From positions 2,161,001-2,225,000 of the forward strand of contig NZ_JBBOPI010000001.1 in NCBI RefSeq assembly GCF_038003525.1: DNA of 64,000 nucleotides. The letters are read 5' to 3'. The notes beneath the pieces were generated by a model, which did no database searches, was not told where the DNA came from, and saw only the letters and a list, made by a program, of their open reading frames with translations. This document shows positions 51,460-60,728 of this stretch, one piece after another. The translations under genes and the position numbers were made by a program. Position 1 is the stretch's first letter, and the number at the start of each line of letters is the position of its first letter. Source of the DNA: Solibacillus sp. FSL H8-0538. GTDB taxonomy: Bacteria > Bacillota > Bacilli > Bacillales_A > Planococcaceae.

Positions 51460-53155
51460 TTTTCTCTGCTTTTTCACCTTACTTTTTAGTCAAACAAGCT
51501 TTGCCTCATCGTCTTATAGTGAGCTGTATATTACCCTAAGTGATGCCCTTATGAATACGAAACAAGGATTTGAAACAGAAGCATTGGCGGATATTGGAAA
51601 ATTACAGGAGCTGTGGAATGCTGTGGATTCCGAACAGACAGAGGCGAAAGCAGATGCTGATGCCGCATTGAATGAAGTTGTTACAGCCGCCTCTGCCGAT
51701 GAACGAAAGGCTGCTCTATCTAACTTTTCGAAAACACTCGCAGCACTTGAAAAGCTTGAAAATCCGGTTGATGAACAGGAACAGCGCGCAGAATTTGGTA
51801 CAAAGTTCTCCCCTTTCATGACAACCTTTGAGGAAGCACTTGCCTCTGGGGAGTTAGATCAGGTAGATGCTGCCTATACCACGATGAATGTGAAGTGGAA
51901 TCAGTATGAGCGTCCTGTACGTGAGCAGAGCATTGGCTTATACGGTCAAATTGAAACAAAGCTAGCTTTCCTAAGAATTGCTTTATCAAGTGAGAATGTC
52001 GAACTAGCGGACATTGCCATACAATATGCAGATTTCAAGGAAACGATTGATTCCTTTCTCTCTGGTGATGAGGTTGAAGTGATTGCATCGGACTATTCAT
52101 TGCAAACACTTGTTGATTATATCGATACAGCTGAAGAACAAATTAAGGCAGAAGATTATACTTCGGCTAGTAATACATTAACTGAATTTATCATTATGTG
52201 GCCAAATGTGGAAATTGACGTTTCTACGCGGAACGGTTCACTTTATACAAAAATCGAAGGGGATTTCCCTATTTTAGTAAGTGAGCTACGTAAGTCTTCA
52301 CCAGACGTGGATTCGGTGAAGGCACAACTGAACTACTTTAAAAAGGAAATTCAAATTCTTCAAGAGGACGGAGACTATACATTTTGGGACTCCGCACTAA
52401 TTCTTCTACGCGAAGGCTTAGAGGCACTGCTTATCATTATGGTACTCGTTTCATTTTTAAAGAAATCCAACCAAGAAAAGATGGTCAAGTGGATTTATTC
52501 TGGAGCCGCGCTTGGCGTAGTATTATCAGCTTTAGCTGCTGTTTTATTATCAGTGCTCTTCCAGTCTATTTCTGTAAACACTAGCCGCGAAATGCTAGAA
52601 GGCTATGTCGGATTATTCGCAGCCATCATGATGATCGGCATCGGCATTTGGCTACACAATAAATCTAGTGTTACGTCATGGAATAGTTATTTATCAAAGC
52701 AGTTGAGCAGCGCCATTTCAAAAAAATCTGTGCTTGCTATGGCCGGAATCAGCTTTTTATCGGTATTCCGTGAAGGCGCTGAAACGATTTTATTTTATGT
52801 TGGCGTCGCTCCGAAAATGGCAACATTTGACTTTGTATTAGGGATTATCGTTGCATGTCTATGCTTACTCGTATTCGCGTTTGTCCTATTTAAATTATCT
52901 GTAAAAATTCCAGTTCATCTATTTTTCCTAGCCGCTACAATTTTTATTTATGTATTGGCATTTAAAATTATCGGAACAAGCCTGCATACCTTACAGCTTA
53001 CAAGCGTTATTCCAACGAACATCATTCATGCCCTCCCTGTTGTGAGCAGTATTGGCTTCTATCCAACGATTGAAACGATGATTGGTCAAGCCATTCTACT
53101 CCTAATTTGTGGTGTAGTCATTACAATCAAAAAAATGAAATCCACTGCTCTTTAG
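51437..53155 (+). CDS. efeU: iron permease EfeU (FTR1) with large N-terminal domain
   Basis: FTR1-type iron permease of 572 residues. A signal peptide (about 1-22) leads to an extracytoplasmic helical region of about 300 residues, then seven membrane helices carrying the iron motifs LREGLEALL and FREGAETI. The extended N-terminal domain is typical of YwbL-like forms. GTG start at 51437 (MKHFLKISFL) follows GGGAG; it overlaps efeB by 23 bp. Ferric iron from EfeO/EfeB passes through it. Confidence 0.93.
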   Translation: MKHFLKISFLCFFTLLFSQTSFASSSYSELYITLSDALMNTKQGFETEALADIGKLQELWNAVDSEQTEAKADADAALNEVVTAASADERKAALSNFSKTLAALEKLENPVDEQEQRAEFGTKFSPFMTTFEEALASGELDQVDAAYTTMNVKWNQYERPVREQSIGLYGQIETKLAFLRIALSSENVELADIAIQYADFKETIDSFLSGDEVEVIASDYSLQTLVDYIDTAEEQIKAEDYTSASNTLTEFIIMWPNVEIDVSTRNGSLYTKIEGDFPILVSELRKSSPDVDSVKAQLNYFKKEIQILQEDGDYTFWDSALILLREGLEALLIIMVLVSFLKKSNQEKMVKWIYSGAALGVVLSALAAVLLSVLFQSISVNTSREMLEGYVGLFAAIMMIGIGIWLHNKSSVTSWNSYLSKQLSSAISKKSVLAMAGISFLSVFREGAETILFYVGVAPKMATFDFVLGIIVACLCLLVFAFVLFKLSVKIPVHLFFLAATIFIYVLAFKIIGTSLHTLQLTSVIPTNIIHALPVVSSIGFYPTIETMIGQAILLLICGVVITIKKMKSTAL

Positions 53156-53214
53156 TTCGTACATGGACAAAGCTAATGGCGGGAACGATTGGCTCGACTT
53201 TATCAATTAACAAA

Positions 53215-53256
53215 AAGCTGACCCACTAGTGAATCTCCACTAATGAGTCAGTTTTT
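53215..53256. terminator. bidirectional terminator
   Basis: CTGACCCA...TGAGTCAG stem with inner CTAGTG/CACTAA pairing and T-runs on both strands, between convergent efeU and the CycA-like gene. Confidence 0.82.
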
Positions 53257-54606
53257 CTAATTATTCACTTTTCTACTCTTCACTTTATAGAACACAAACA
53301 GCATGATGAACCAAAGTGGTGTTAGCATTAATGCTGTACGTGTTGCTTCTGAAACCGCCATTACCACTAATAAGAATGCAAAGAATACAAGTACTACGTA
53401 GTTAATGAATGGTGTAATTGGTGCTTTGAAAACTGATGTTTTATGTAGTTCTGGGTGACGCTTCTTGTAAATGATATGTGAGATTAAAATGATACTCCAT
53501 ACCCAGATGAAACAGATGGCACTAATTGTTGTGACAACGCCAAATGCATTCTCTGGCATTAATTTACTTAGTAATGCGCCAATCGATACAACAATTGCTG
53601 AAACGATTAAACCGTTTTGCGGTACACTGTTTTTATTTAATTTACCGAATGATTTTGGTGCTTGATTATTACTACCTAATGAGAATAACATACGACTTGT
53701 TGAAAACAGACCGCTGTTACCTGCTGATGCTGCTGATGTTAACACAACAAAGTTAATAATACCTGCTGCAATTGGAATGCCGATTAACGCAAAGACTTGT
53801 ACGAATGGAGAGCTTGTTGCGTCCATTGTGTTCCATGGATTAATACATAAAATTACGAATAATGCACCTACGTAGAATAATAAAATACGTACTGGAATTT
53901 TGTTGATTGCAGATGGGATGTTTTTCTTTGGATCTGCTGTTTCTGCAGCTGAAACCCCAACTAGTTCTACCCCTACGAAGGCAAAGACAACCATTTGGAA
54001 GGCCATTAAGAAGCCGTACATACCGTTCGGGAATACCCCGCCGTGTACCCATAGATTTTCAACTGTTACATGACCTGTATTCGTTTCAAAGCCTGTAATT
54101 AACATGAAAACCCCAATAATAATTAATGCCACAATCGTAATAACTTTAATGATTGCAAACCAAAACTCTAGCTCGCCAAATAGTTTTACTGTTAATAAAT
54201 TTAAAAATAATAGAATGACTAAACAGCCAATTGCCGGTATCCATTGTGGAATATCGAACCAATAATTTGTATATACACCGACTGCAATAATATCTGCCAT
54301 AGCCGTCATTATCCAGCAGAACCAGTACGTCCAGCCCGTTACATAGCCTGCCCATGGACCAATATATTCTGTTGCAAAGTCAGTAAATGATTTATAGCCA
54401 CCCTTTGATAATAAAAGCTCTCCAAGTGCACGCATCACAAAGAATAATGAGATCCCGACGATTAAATATGCGAGAATGATAGAAGGTCCTGCTAGTGCAA
54501 TTGCTTTCCCCGACCCTAGAAACAGCCCTGTTCCGATCGTACCACCGATTGCAATCAGCTGTACGTGTCTGTTTTTGAGTTCTCGTTTTAATTCTTGTTG
54601 TTCCAA
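53257..54606 (-). CDS. cycA: D-serine/D-alanine/glycine transporter (CycA-like)
   Basis: APC-family proton symporter of 449 residues and 12 helices. Strong resemblance to CycA: NRHVQLIAIGGTIGTGLFLGSG at the N-terminus, YKSFTDFATEYIGPWAGYVTGWTYWF and AFVGVELVGVSAAET (each shown in part). TTG start at 54606 (reading MEQQELKRELKN) is 7 nt after GGAGGG; no ATG fits. A glycine riboswitch and terminator lie in the leader, which supports glycine as a substrate. Confidence 0.92.
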   Translation of the reverse strand: MEQQELKRELKNRHVQLIAIGGTIGTGLFLGSGKAIALAGPSIILAYLIVGISLFFVMRALGELLLSKGGYKSFTDFATEYIGPWAGYVTGWTYWFCWIMTAMADIIAVGVYTNYWFDIPQWIPAIGCLVILLFLNLLTVKLFGELEFWFAIIKVITIVALIIIGVFMLITGFETNTGHVTVENLWVHGGVFPNGMYGFLMAFQMVVFAFVGVELVGVSAAETADPKKNIPSAINKIPVRILLFYVGALFVILCINPWNTMDATSSPFVQVFALIGIPIAAGIINFVVLTSAASAGNSGLFSTSRMLFSLGSNNQAPKSFGKLNKNSVPQNGLIVSAIVVSIGALLSKLMPENAFGVVTTISAICFIWVWSIILISHIIYKKRHPELHKTSVFKAPITPFINYVVLVFFAFLLVVMAVSEATRTALMLTPLWFIMLFVFYKVKSRKVNN

Positions 54607-54691
54607 GCAAATTCCCTCCAAGTTTTCAAATAATCTTACGCAGCTAATATGTATACATTTGCAGCGAATCACTTTTTTTATTTTCAGAAAA

Positions 54692-54830
54692 TAAAAAAAG
54701 GACTGGTAGCTCCACCAATCCCTAAAAACTAAGAATAATAACTTCCTCATTACTCCCCTGTCCTTTTGCCTGAGATAGTGAACCCTTCGGCGACGCTTCT
54801 ACGCGCTCTCTCCAGAAACTGCTCCTGCTA
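54692..54830 (-). promoter_or_regulatory. glycine riboswitch with terminator, leader of cycA
   Basis: Minus strand carries GGAGAGAGCG, GCCGAAGGGTTCA, CTCAGGCAAAAGGACAG in order (54755-54815), the conserved core of the glycine (gcvT) aptamer. One aptamer only is visible. It is followed by GGGATTGGT/ACCAGTCC hairpin (54700-54722) and a run of seven T (terminator). For an importer the expected logic is glycine binding favouring termination. Confidence 0.9.
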
Positions 54831-54836
54831 TAGTGT

Positions 54837-55299
54837 AATCCATAGCGATCAAAGCCTGATGCTTATGCAATTGTATTTCCTCACTTAATTCATCCACAAA
54901 TGAAAACACGAACAATTAATTAAGAAACTCTATTATTATGCGATAATTAATAATATCAACATTTTTTATTTTCTACAACATAACTTTATAATTCTCAAAA
55001 TGAATTAACTGATTTTATAGAATAAATAGTTCATTACTAGCATTTAAAATGTTTAAACGAGCATATTTTCACCTATTTTTTTTGTGTATTCTTGTATTTT
55101 TCAATTATACGTATTAATTACGCATCTTTTCATCGTTCGGATTTTATAGCAATTACGAGAAAATTGAATGTTTTATGACACCTTTTGCTATTTCGGAATT
55201 GTATTCTAACCATTCTTTAAATATATTGACATTGCTTTCCTGCGAGATGTACATTTACGTTAACCCGAATATTTCTTTCGATTACAAAGGAGTACTAGA
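54837..55299. other. AT-rich intergenic region ahead of bioY
   Basis: No gene, repeat or clear operator recognised. It should hold the cycA promoter on the left and the bioY promoter on the right. A GTTAAC half-site occurs at 55260, like one arm of a BirA operator, but I see no second arm. Confidence 0.4.
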
Positions 55300-55848
55300 A
55301 TGCAAACAAAGGTATTTCATTACACATTAACTGCATTTTGTGCAGCGATTATTGCTGTGCTTGCGCAAATTACAATTCCACTTCCACTCGTACCAATAAC
55401 AGGACAGACACTAGCAATTGGGCTTGTTGTTACAATTTTAGGCTTGAAATTTGGCACATATGCTGTCATTTTATATGTATGTTTAGGCGCATTTGGACTT
55501 CCTGTTTTCCAACTGTTTACGGGTGGCTTTGGTATATTAGTTGGGCCAACTGGTGGTTATATACTTGGATTTATTCCTACTGCACTTGTAATAGGCTTGT
55601 ATTTAAAATGGTTTGGTACAACGTTTAAGCATGCCGTCATTGCAAATTTAATCGGCATGTTCATTACATTGCTTTTCGGTGCAGCTTGGCTAAAGATCGC
55701 CGCAAACCTAACTTGGGGAGCAGCATTTTTATCGGGCATTGCACCATTTATCATCGTTGGGATTATTAAAGGCGTAATAGCAGCTTGGCTCGATGTCATC
55801 GTGCGTGAACGGTTAATACATGCAAGAATGCTTGAGAAACTTACTTAA
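55300..55848 (+). CDS. bioY: biotin transporter substrate-binding subunit BioY
   Basis: S-component of an ECF-type vitamin transporter, 182 residues and six helices. The BioY signature VGPTGGYILGFIPTA and the N-terminal ITIPLPLVPITGQTLAIGL are present. It works with the shared EcfAAT module encoded elsewhere. RBS AAAGGAG. Confidence 0.95.
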   Translation: MQTKVFHYTLTAFCAAIIAVLAQITIPLPLVPITGQTLAIGLVVTILGLKFGTYAVILYVCLGAFGLPVFQLFTGGFGILVGPTGGYILGFIPTALVIGLYLKWFGTTFKHAVIANLIGMFITLLFGAAWLKIAANLTWGAAFLSGIAPFIIVGIIKGVIAAWLDVIVRERLIHARMLEKLT

Positions 55849-55862
55849 ATAGAATGCTGTGA

Positions 55863-55905
55863 AAAGGGGGGATGCCTAAGATAATCACTTAGACATACCC
55901 CCTTT
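55863..55905. terminator. bidirectional terminator
   Basis: AAAGGGGGGATGCCTAAG paired with CTTAGACATACCCCCTTT, 7-nt loop, between convergent bioY and the diguanylate cyclase gene. Confidence 0.85.
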
Positions 55906-55908
55906 AAA

Positions 55909-57477
55909 TTATTGTCTATGATGCTTGGCTACTAATACGCGGTTACGACCAGCTTGTTTAGCAGCGTAAAGTGCTTTATCTGCCATTTCAACTACTTTAG
56001 ATGGTATATCCCCCACCTCTTGGGCTAGAGCAATTCCACCTGACATCGTAATCGGTCTACCACATGGACTAGTTGTTTGCTCTAAATCAACTCGTAGACG
56101 CTCCGCAATAACCAGTGCCTCTTCTTCCGTTGTATACGGCATTAACATAATGAATTCTTCTCCACCGTAGCGACAACAAATTGCCTCTTCACTTTTATAC
56201 TGTTGCATTTTCTTCGCCAAATATTTAAGTACATCGTCACCTACCCCATGACCATATGTATCATTAATATTTTTAAAATGATCGAGATCAATAAGCAGTA
56301 ACGCATAACCCACTTTTTCCTTCGTCCAACGCTCAAGTACAGTATCCATCGTACGTCGATTTGTTAGGCCAGTTAGCGGGTCGGTTGAAGACTGTGTTTT
56401 GAAAAACGATACTTGGTTATGTAATAGAGATAAACTCTTCACTAATGCGTTTTTCAGCGTATACGTTTCGTAATACCAACTTGATACAGCATTTAACTCG
56501 TCTACCTTCTTCGTTTTCAAACTACGCTCGGTTAAGGTCGCCATTTGTTGTAATGGTGTAGCGATTTTTGCTGCCATCCATAATACAATTATTAAGGCAA
56601 TGAATGCAAAAGGCATCGAAATCATTGCTAAACGTTTAACAAGACTTGCTGCTGGTGCTAGTGCTGCCTCAGTTGGACGCTGTGCAATGACACCCCAGTC
56701 CGCTAACTTTATGGGACTATAGCCTGCTAACATTTCGGTACCTTTTGTATTTTTCACTGCTTGTGCACCATGTTCCCCATTGACAACCTTTTGTACTACT
56801 TCATTATCAAGAACGACGTCATCTAAACGACTAGGGTCCTCATGGTAAATAATACGCCCGTCTCCGTCCACAACAAATACGTAAGAACCATCATCATAAT
56901 AATGCTGTCCAAGTAATGAATGGAAAATATTGTCTTCCTTAATATAAATCGTCACTCCGACAAACCCTAAATAATCTCCGTTTTCCGCAAAAATAGGGTG
57001 CGATATGAAAATAACGAGCTTACCTGTTACCGCCTCATATGGTTTTGAAATGATGGGCTCTCTTTTTTCCAGCGCTTCTAGGGGCCCCTCCGATGTTAAC
57101 GTCACACCTTTTATTTCTACTGAAGGTGGTGATATGCCGATGACTACACCCTGGCGATCGGCAATAACAACCGCGTTGAACATATGATCCTGCGTGTGTA
57201 AACGTTCTGCCTCATTCGCTAATGCAAGTTCATCATCCATCGAATTGGCAATTTCGTTTGCGCTAAATTTTAATGTATTGAATGTTTCCTCTAAATAAAG
57301 GTCCGCCGTTGAAGCGAGCTTCTGAGCATACACACGATTTGTTTCCAATGTATTTTCTGTGAGCGTTTCCGTAATCATGCGATACGCACTCCACAAATTG
57401 CTAATCATTGTTGTTAAAAATGCGACAACAACAACGCCCATAATTAAATATTTCAGTTTAATATGCCTTGATTTCAT
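55909..57477 (-). CDS. membrane diguanylate cyclase, dCache-GGDEF
   Basis: Sensor enzyme of 522 residues making cyclic di-GMP. TM1 at about 10-32, extracellular Cache-type ligand domain to about 285, TM2 near 290-312, then a linker and a GGDEF domain with DLDHFKNINDTYGH and the active site RYGGEEF. No RxxD inhibitory site is seen five residues before GGEEF, so product feedback is probably absent. The ligand is unknown; Cache domains often bind amino acids or other small nutrients. Confidence 0.92.
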   Translation of the reverse strand: MKSRHIKLKYLIMGVVVVAFLTTMISNLWSAYRMITETLTENTLETNRVYAQKLASTADLYLEETFNTLKFSANEIANSMDDELALANEAERLHTQDHMFNAVVIADRQGVVIGISPPSVEIKGVTLTSEGPLEALEKREPIISKPYEAVTGKLVIFISHPIFAENGDYLGFVGVTIYIKEDNIFHSLLGQHYYDDGSYVFVVDGDGRIIYHEDPSRLDDVVLDNEVVQKVVNGEHGAQAVKNTKGTEMLAGYSPIKLADWGVIAQRPTEAALAPAASLVKRLAMISMPFAFIALIIVLWMAAKIATPLQQMATLTERSLKTKKVDELNAVSSWYYETYTLKNALVKSLSLLHNQVSFFKTQSSTDPLTGLTNRRTMDTVLERWTKEKVGYALLLIDLDHFKNINDTYGHGVGDDVLKYLAKKMQQYKSEEAICCRYGGEEFIMLMPYTTEEEALVIAERLRVDLEQTTSPCGRPITMSGGIALAQEVGDIPSKVVEMADKALYAAKQAGRNRVLVAKHHRQ

Positions 57478-57613
57478 TAATAACTCCCATTTCTTTTATG
57501 ATGTGTAATATTATAGCACTTAATAATCAAAGAAATTTGCATTATTTATTTCAAAAATTCGTAATAATATGTCGCTGTTGTAAAATGGGTATAATAAAAT
57601 TGGAGGTGTTTGC

Positions 57614-58045
57614 ATGAGATTATGGCATATTGAAGTCATTCCAATGTTACCAAGGGGGCAGCTCCTTGCACAGTGGCGTGAATTAAATAGTGTTTTTGCA
57701 AAAGAGGATCAACATATTTTAATCAATTATATTTATGAATATCCTAAAGAGGATTTACTACTTTATACGGAGGCAGTTGTTGGTGAAATGCAACGCCGAG
57801 GCTATAAAATACGCGTCTATGATAAGATGAATGCCTATTTCCACGGTGTGAAGAAGCCTGAGCCTTACAAGCTGTTTGCTCACCATCATAATTTCGTGTA
57901 TTTAGAAATTTGCTATTTTAATTTAAAGGAAAAATTTATTCGAGGGCAAAAGGATTATGAAAAGGGGCTTTTTGAGCAGCTTGAAGCCTTTTATGAACAG
58001 AAAAAGACGGAATTTAGTTGCCACAAAAAACCTAAGACGGATTAG
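57614..58045 (+). CDS. pyrimidine-dimer DNA glycosylase-like protein (TIGR02328 type)
   Basis: 143-residue protein beginning MRLWHIEVIPMLPRGQLLAQWRE, the pattern of small proteins grouped with T4 endonuclease V-like (pyrimidine dimer) glycosylases. It then differs from T4 DenV, so the repair role is by family only. Conserved-looking HxxY-rich part KLFAHHHNFVYLEICYFNLKEKF. GGAGG RBS 8 nt before ATG. Confidence 0.75.
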   Translation: MRLWHIEVIPMLPRGQLLAQWRELNSVFAKEDQHILINYIYEYPKEDLLLYTEAVVGEMQRRGYKIRVYDKMNAYFHGVKKPEPYKLFAHHHNFVYLEICYFNLKEKFIRGQKDYEKGLFEQLEAFYEQKKTEFSCHKKPKTD

Positions 58046-58059
58046 CCTTTCTTAGGTTT
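58028..58059 (-). terminator. terminator overlapping two convergent gene ends
   Basis: AAACCTAAG/CTTAGGTTT arms; on the minus strand it is followed by TTTTTTG. The hairpin overlaps the last codons of the plus gene and touches the stop of the minus gene. Confidence 0.75.
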
Positions 58060-58558
58060 AGTCTCTATATTTTTTAGTTTGTGCAACAACTAATGGTTTT
58101 TCAAGTAAGGCATTTAACACTTTTTGTTGATCTACCTTTTCTACCCATTGTTCCCCGTATTGCATATAGCCAAAGTTTATGTACAGCACCATATTTTTCG
58201 ATGAATTAGCACGGACTCTACATTTAATGTAATGCTTGCCATGAGAGATTGCCTCATGCTCTAGTTCAATAAGTAGCTTTTTAGCATAGCCCTTTGCTTG
58301 CTCCGTTTTGCGGACAGAGAGCCGGTGAAAATACAAACTATCACCGATAAATAAATAACGTACCATTCCAACTGCTAAATTTTCATCATTTTCTATAATT
58401 AATGCTTGTTCTCCAATCTCGGCTGCATTAATAATATCCTGCACAGTTTCTTGAAGCGCACTCGATGGAATTGGGTCATTCTTATATTCGGAAAATGCAT
58501 CATGCATTAATTCTAGCAATAATGCCCTTTCTTCTATCGTTGCATAACGAATTCTCAT
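58058..58558 (-). CDS. GNAT family N-acetyltransferase
   Basis: Acetyl-CoA-dependent transferase of 166 residues. The acetyl-CoA loop is in RTEQAKGYAKKLL-like sequence after LYFHRLSV (Q/RxxGxA pattern), and the late strand NMVLYINFGYMQYG is typical. Substrate unknown. ATG 58558 follows GGGGAGGGGG; the longer frame upstream lacks a better site. Confidence 0.87.
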   Translation of the reverse strand: MRIRYATIEERALLLELMHDAFSEYKNDPIPSSALQETVQDIINAAEIGEQALIIENDENLAVGMVRYLFIGDSLYFHRLSVRKTEQAKGYAKKLLIELEHEAISHGKHYIKCRVRANSSKNMVLYINFGYMQYGEQWVEKVDQQKVLNALLEKPLVVAQTKKYRD

Positions 58559-58847
58559 AGTTTCCCCCTCCCCTTTAGTATAATAATAGGGTAACAATGT
58601 TATTTATTCAATCAAATTTTTTTGAATTTTTAATTAGGTTAAATTTCACTATACTGCAAAATACTCAAATTATATATAGTCTATCACTTGATAAATCTTT
58701 ATAACTTTGTATTTCTATTCATTTAAACTGGTTTTAAAGCTTCCGAAAAAAACTTCCTTATTTTACCGTTACTCAAACAAATTAGTTGCAATTTGGAACC
58801 ATTTTACATCATGATAATTAATAACTCATATGGATAAAGGAGAATGT

Positions 58848-59960
58848 ATGATGCCTGCATTTAAAAAAAGTTTCACATTCCGTTCCGGGGCAACAGTCAA
58901 AAACTGCGTTGTGATGGCACCTATGACCATTTCCTCTTCACTTTCGGACGGAAATGTATCAGACGATGAACTGAAATACTATGCTAGGCGTGCAAAAAGT
59001 GGGATTGGGACGGTTATTACAGGTTGTGCAGCAGTGAATCCACTGGCAATCGGTTTTGAAAGATCGATTGCGGCAGACAGTGACGAGCATATTCCTAGCT
59101 TAACAAAACTTGCAAATGCTATTAAAGATAATGGTGCAACAGCTATTTTACAAATTTTTCATGCGGGGCGTATGTCAAATTCGAAGTTATTAAACGGCAA
59201 GACACCGGTTAGCGCTAGTACTGTTGCAGCACTACGCCCAAATGCGGAGACGCCTCGTGCATTAAGCACACAGGAAATTGATGACACGATACAACATTTT
59301 GCGGATGCTACGCGTCGTGCAATTGAAGCGGGCTTTGATGGAGTAGAAATTCACGGTGCTAATACGTATTTAGTACAGCAATTTTTCTCACCACATTCAA
59401 ACCGCCGTGATGATTTTTGGGGCGGTGATGTACACGATCGCATGCGCTTTCCACTAGCCGTAGTTAAGGCGATAACAGACACAGCTAACAAAGCCGGTAG
59501 ACCCTTTATTACCGGCTATCGCCTGTCACCTGAGGAGCGCGAGGAACCAGGTATTACGATGAATGATACACTTATTTTTGCTGAGGCTTTAGCAAATACG
59601 AAGCTTGATTATATTCACATTTCTGTAAATAAATTTAACGGTGGCTCATTGCGAGATGCAGAGGATACAACTTCACGTATTGCGCTTATCCAAGAAAAAG
59701 TTGGAGAAAAAATAGCAGTGATTGGTGTGGGTGGCTTACAAACACCTAGTCAAGTAGAGGAAGCACTAAATGTTGTACCGCTTGTGTCGTTAGCTCATGC
59801 AATCGTTATGGATCCAGACTGGTATAAAAAAGCAGCAACAAACGCGGATGATACAATTTACCCAGCAATATACCGCTCGAAGAAACAGGAACTGGATATT
59901 CCAGAGCCATTTTGGAATATGATTATGACCATTCCGGGCTGGTTTAAAGTAGAAGATTAA
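58848..59960 (+). CDS. old yellow enzyme family NADH:flavin oxidoreductase
   Basis: FMN-dependent TIM-barrel reductase of about 370 residues similar to YqiG. Visible motifs: VVMAPMTI near the N-terminus, ILQIFHAGRMSN, HGANTYLVQQFFSPHSNRR (catalytic/substrate His and Asn region) and AHAIVMDPDW near the end. Family members reduce activated double bonds or nitro groups. ATG 58848 is 5 nt after AAAGGAG; the ATG at 58830 has no RBS. Confidence 0.93.
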   Translation: MMPAFKKSFTFRSGATVKNCVVMAPMTISSSLSDGNVSDDELKYYARRAKSGIGTVITGCAAVNPLAIGFERSIAADSDEHIPSLTKLANAIKDNGATAILQIFHAGRMSNSKLLNGKTPVSASTVAALRPNAETPRALSTQEIDDTIQHFADATRRAIEAGFDGVEIHGANTYLVQQFFSPHSNRRDDFWGGDVHDRMRFPLAVVKAITDTANKAGRPFITGYRLSPEEREEPGITMNDTLIFAEALANTKLDYIHISVNKFNGGSLRDAEDTTSRIALIQEKVGEKIAVIGVGGLQTPSQVEEALNVVPLVSLAHAIVMDPDWYKKAATNADDTIYPAIYRSKKQELDIPEPFWNMIMTIPGWFKVED

Positions 59961-59961
59961 A

Positions 59962-60009
59962 AAAGTAGCTCACCGTGCATTTCATTAATGCTAGTGAGCT
60001 ACTTTTTTA
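59962..60009 (+). terminator. terminator after the old yellow enzyme gene
   Basis: AAAGTAGCTCAC/GTGAGCTACTTTT stem with a TTTTTT tail, right after the stop codon at 59960. Confidence 0.87.
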
Positions 60010-60143
60010 TTTACATATACTTTTCCGCGTAAATTTTCACTACTTCCACAACATCTTCCACTGTACTAACAAATACGCCATTACACTTAACCAACCCAAT
60101 GACAAATAGGCTCCGATAAATTTACCGTCATCAATTCTGTTCC

Positions 60144-60422
60144 CTATTTCACCATTTTCACATTTACATAGACAACTAGCACGAGTATTACAACGACTAA
60201 ACCAGCAAATAAAGAAGTCGGATCTTCCACACCAACCATCCCTGCATTGACAAAAATAAGACCAATTGCGAGCAAAGGAAAACCTACTAAACGAGCTAAT
60301 TTATCTTTATTTTCTACGCGTTTTTCATTGAAGCCTGCTAGTAACCAAGTAAGTTTCATAAAGCCTACCATTGCGCCAAGTACCATTAAAACTGCCCCGA
60401 CCAATACTAATTCCATCATCAT
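60144..60422 (-). CDS. DUF3784-like membrane protein
   Basis: 92-residue protein with three helices (about 3-22, 47-63, 69-90). The segment TWLLAGFNEKRVENKDKLARLVGF matches the DUF3784 pattern. Function unknown. RBS AGAGGTGAAG. The stretch 60010-60143 just downstream has decayed-looking coding frames on the same strand. Confidence 0.75.
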   Translation of the reverse strand: MMMELVLVGAVLMVLGAMVGFMKLTWLLAGFNEKRVENKDKLARLVGFPLLAIGLIFVNAGMVGVEDPTSLFAGLVVVILVLVVYVNVKMVK

Positions 60423-60519
60423 TTAAACTTCACCTCTAAAAATATTTACACCCACCAAAAATTGTAACATATGTAATCCAGTAATCTATTTATTTTTCGG
60501 CCGAACCGTATTTTGAACG

Positions 60520-60603
60520 TTAAAAAGTCATAACTCACCCAAAAAAGGGCGAGTTGATGTCCTTACTTATGTGGATGGGAAAGTTATTCTTTCTTATTCA
60601 TTA
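60520..60603 (+). repeat. R1 repeat, copy E
   Basis: AACTCACCC-AAAAAA-GGGCGAGTT (one arm change, G-U pair only in minus-strand RNA) and second hairpin GAAAG-TTATT-CTTTC with partly decayed outer pairs. It lies 5' of the DUF3784 gene and next to the terminator of the DUF1648 gene. Confidence 0.8.
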
Positions 60604-60629
60604 AAAAACGCCCTCGCATATACGAGGGC
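60603..60629 (-). terminator. terminator after DUF1648 gene
   Basis: GCCCTCG-6 nt-CGAGGGC hairpin followed on the minus strand by GTTTTTTAATG; it joins repeat copy E on its left. Confidence 0.8.
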
Positions 60630-60690
60630 ACTGAAAAAGTCTACAAAGTAGTTTAGGCAGTTCTAGAACGAGACATCGTTTAAAAGCTAG
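60624..60690 (+). repeat. repeat R3 end fragment
   Basis: GAGGGCACTGAAAAAGTCTACAAAGTAG and the following GAACGAGACATCGTTT match the right end (read on minus) of the element at 14624-14847 and the area near 26560. The hairpin arms are degenerate here. Confidence 0.6.
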
Positions 60691-60728
60691 CTAATAAAAC
60701 AACAGCAGCGTTTGCATTGTGTTTTTTA

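Noticed and set aside
55255-55290. BirA operator before bioY
   Set aside because: Only one GTTAAC-like arm was seen; the second arm needed for the dyad is absent.
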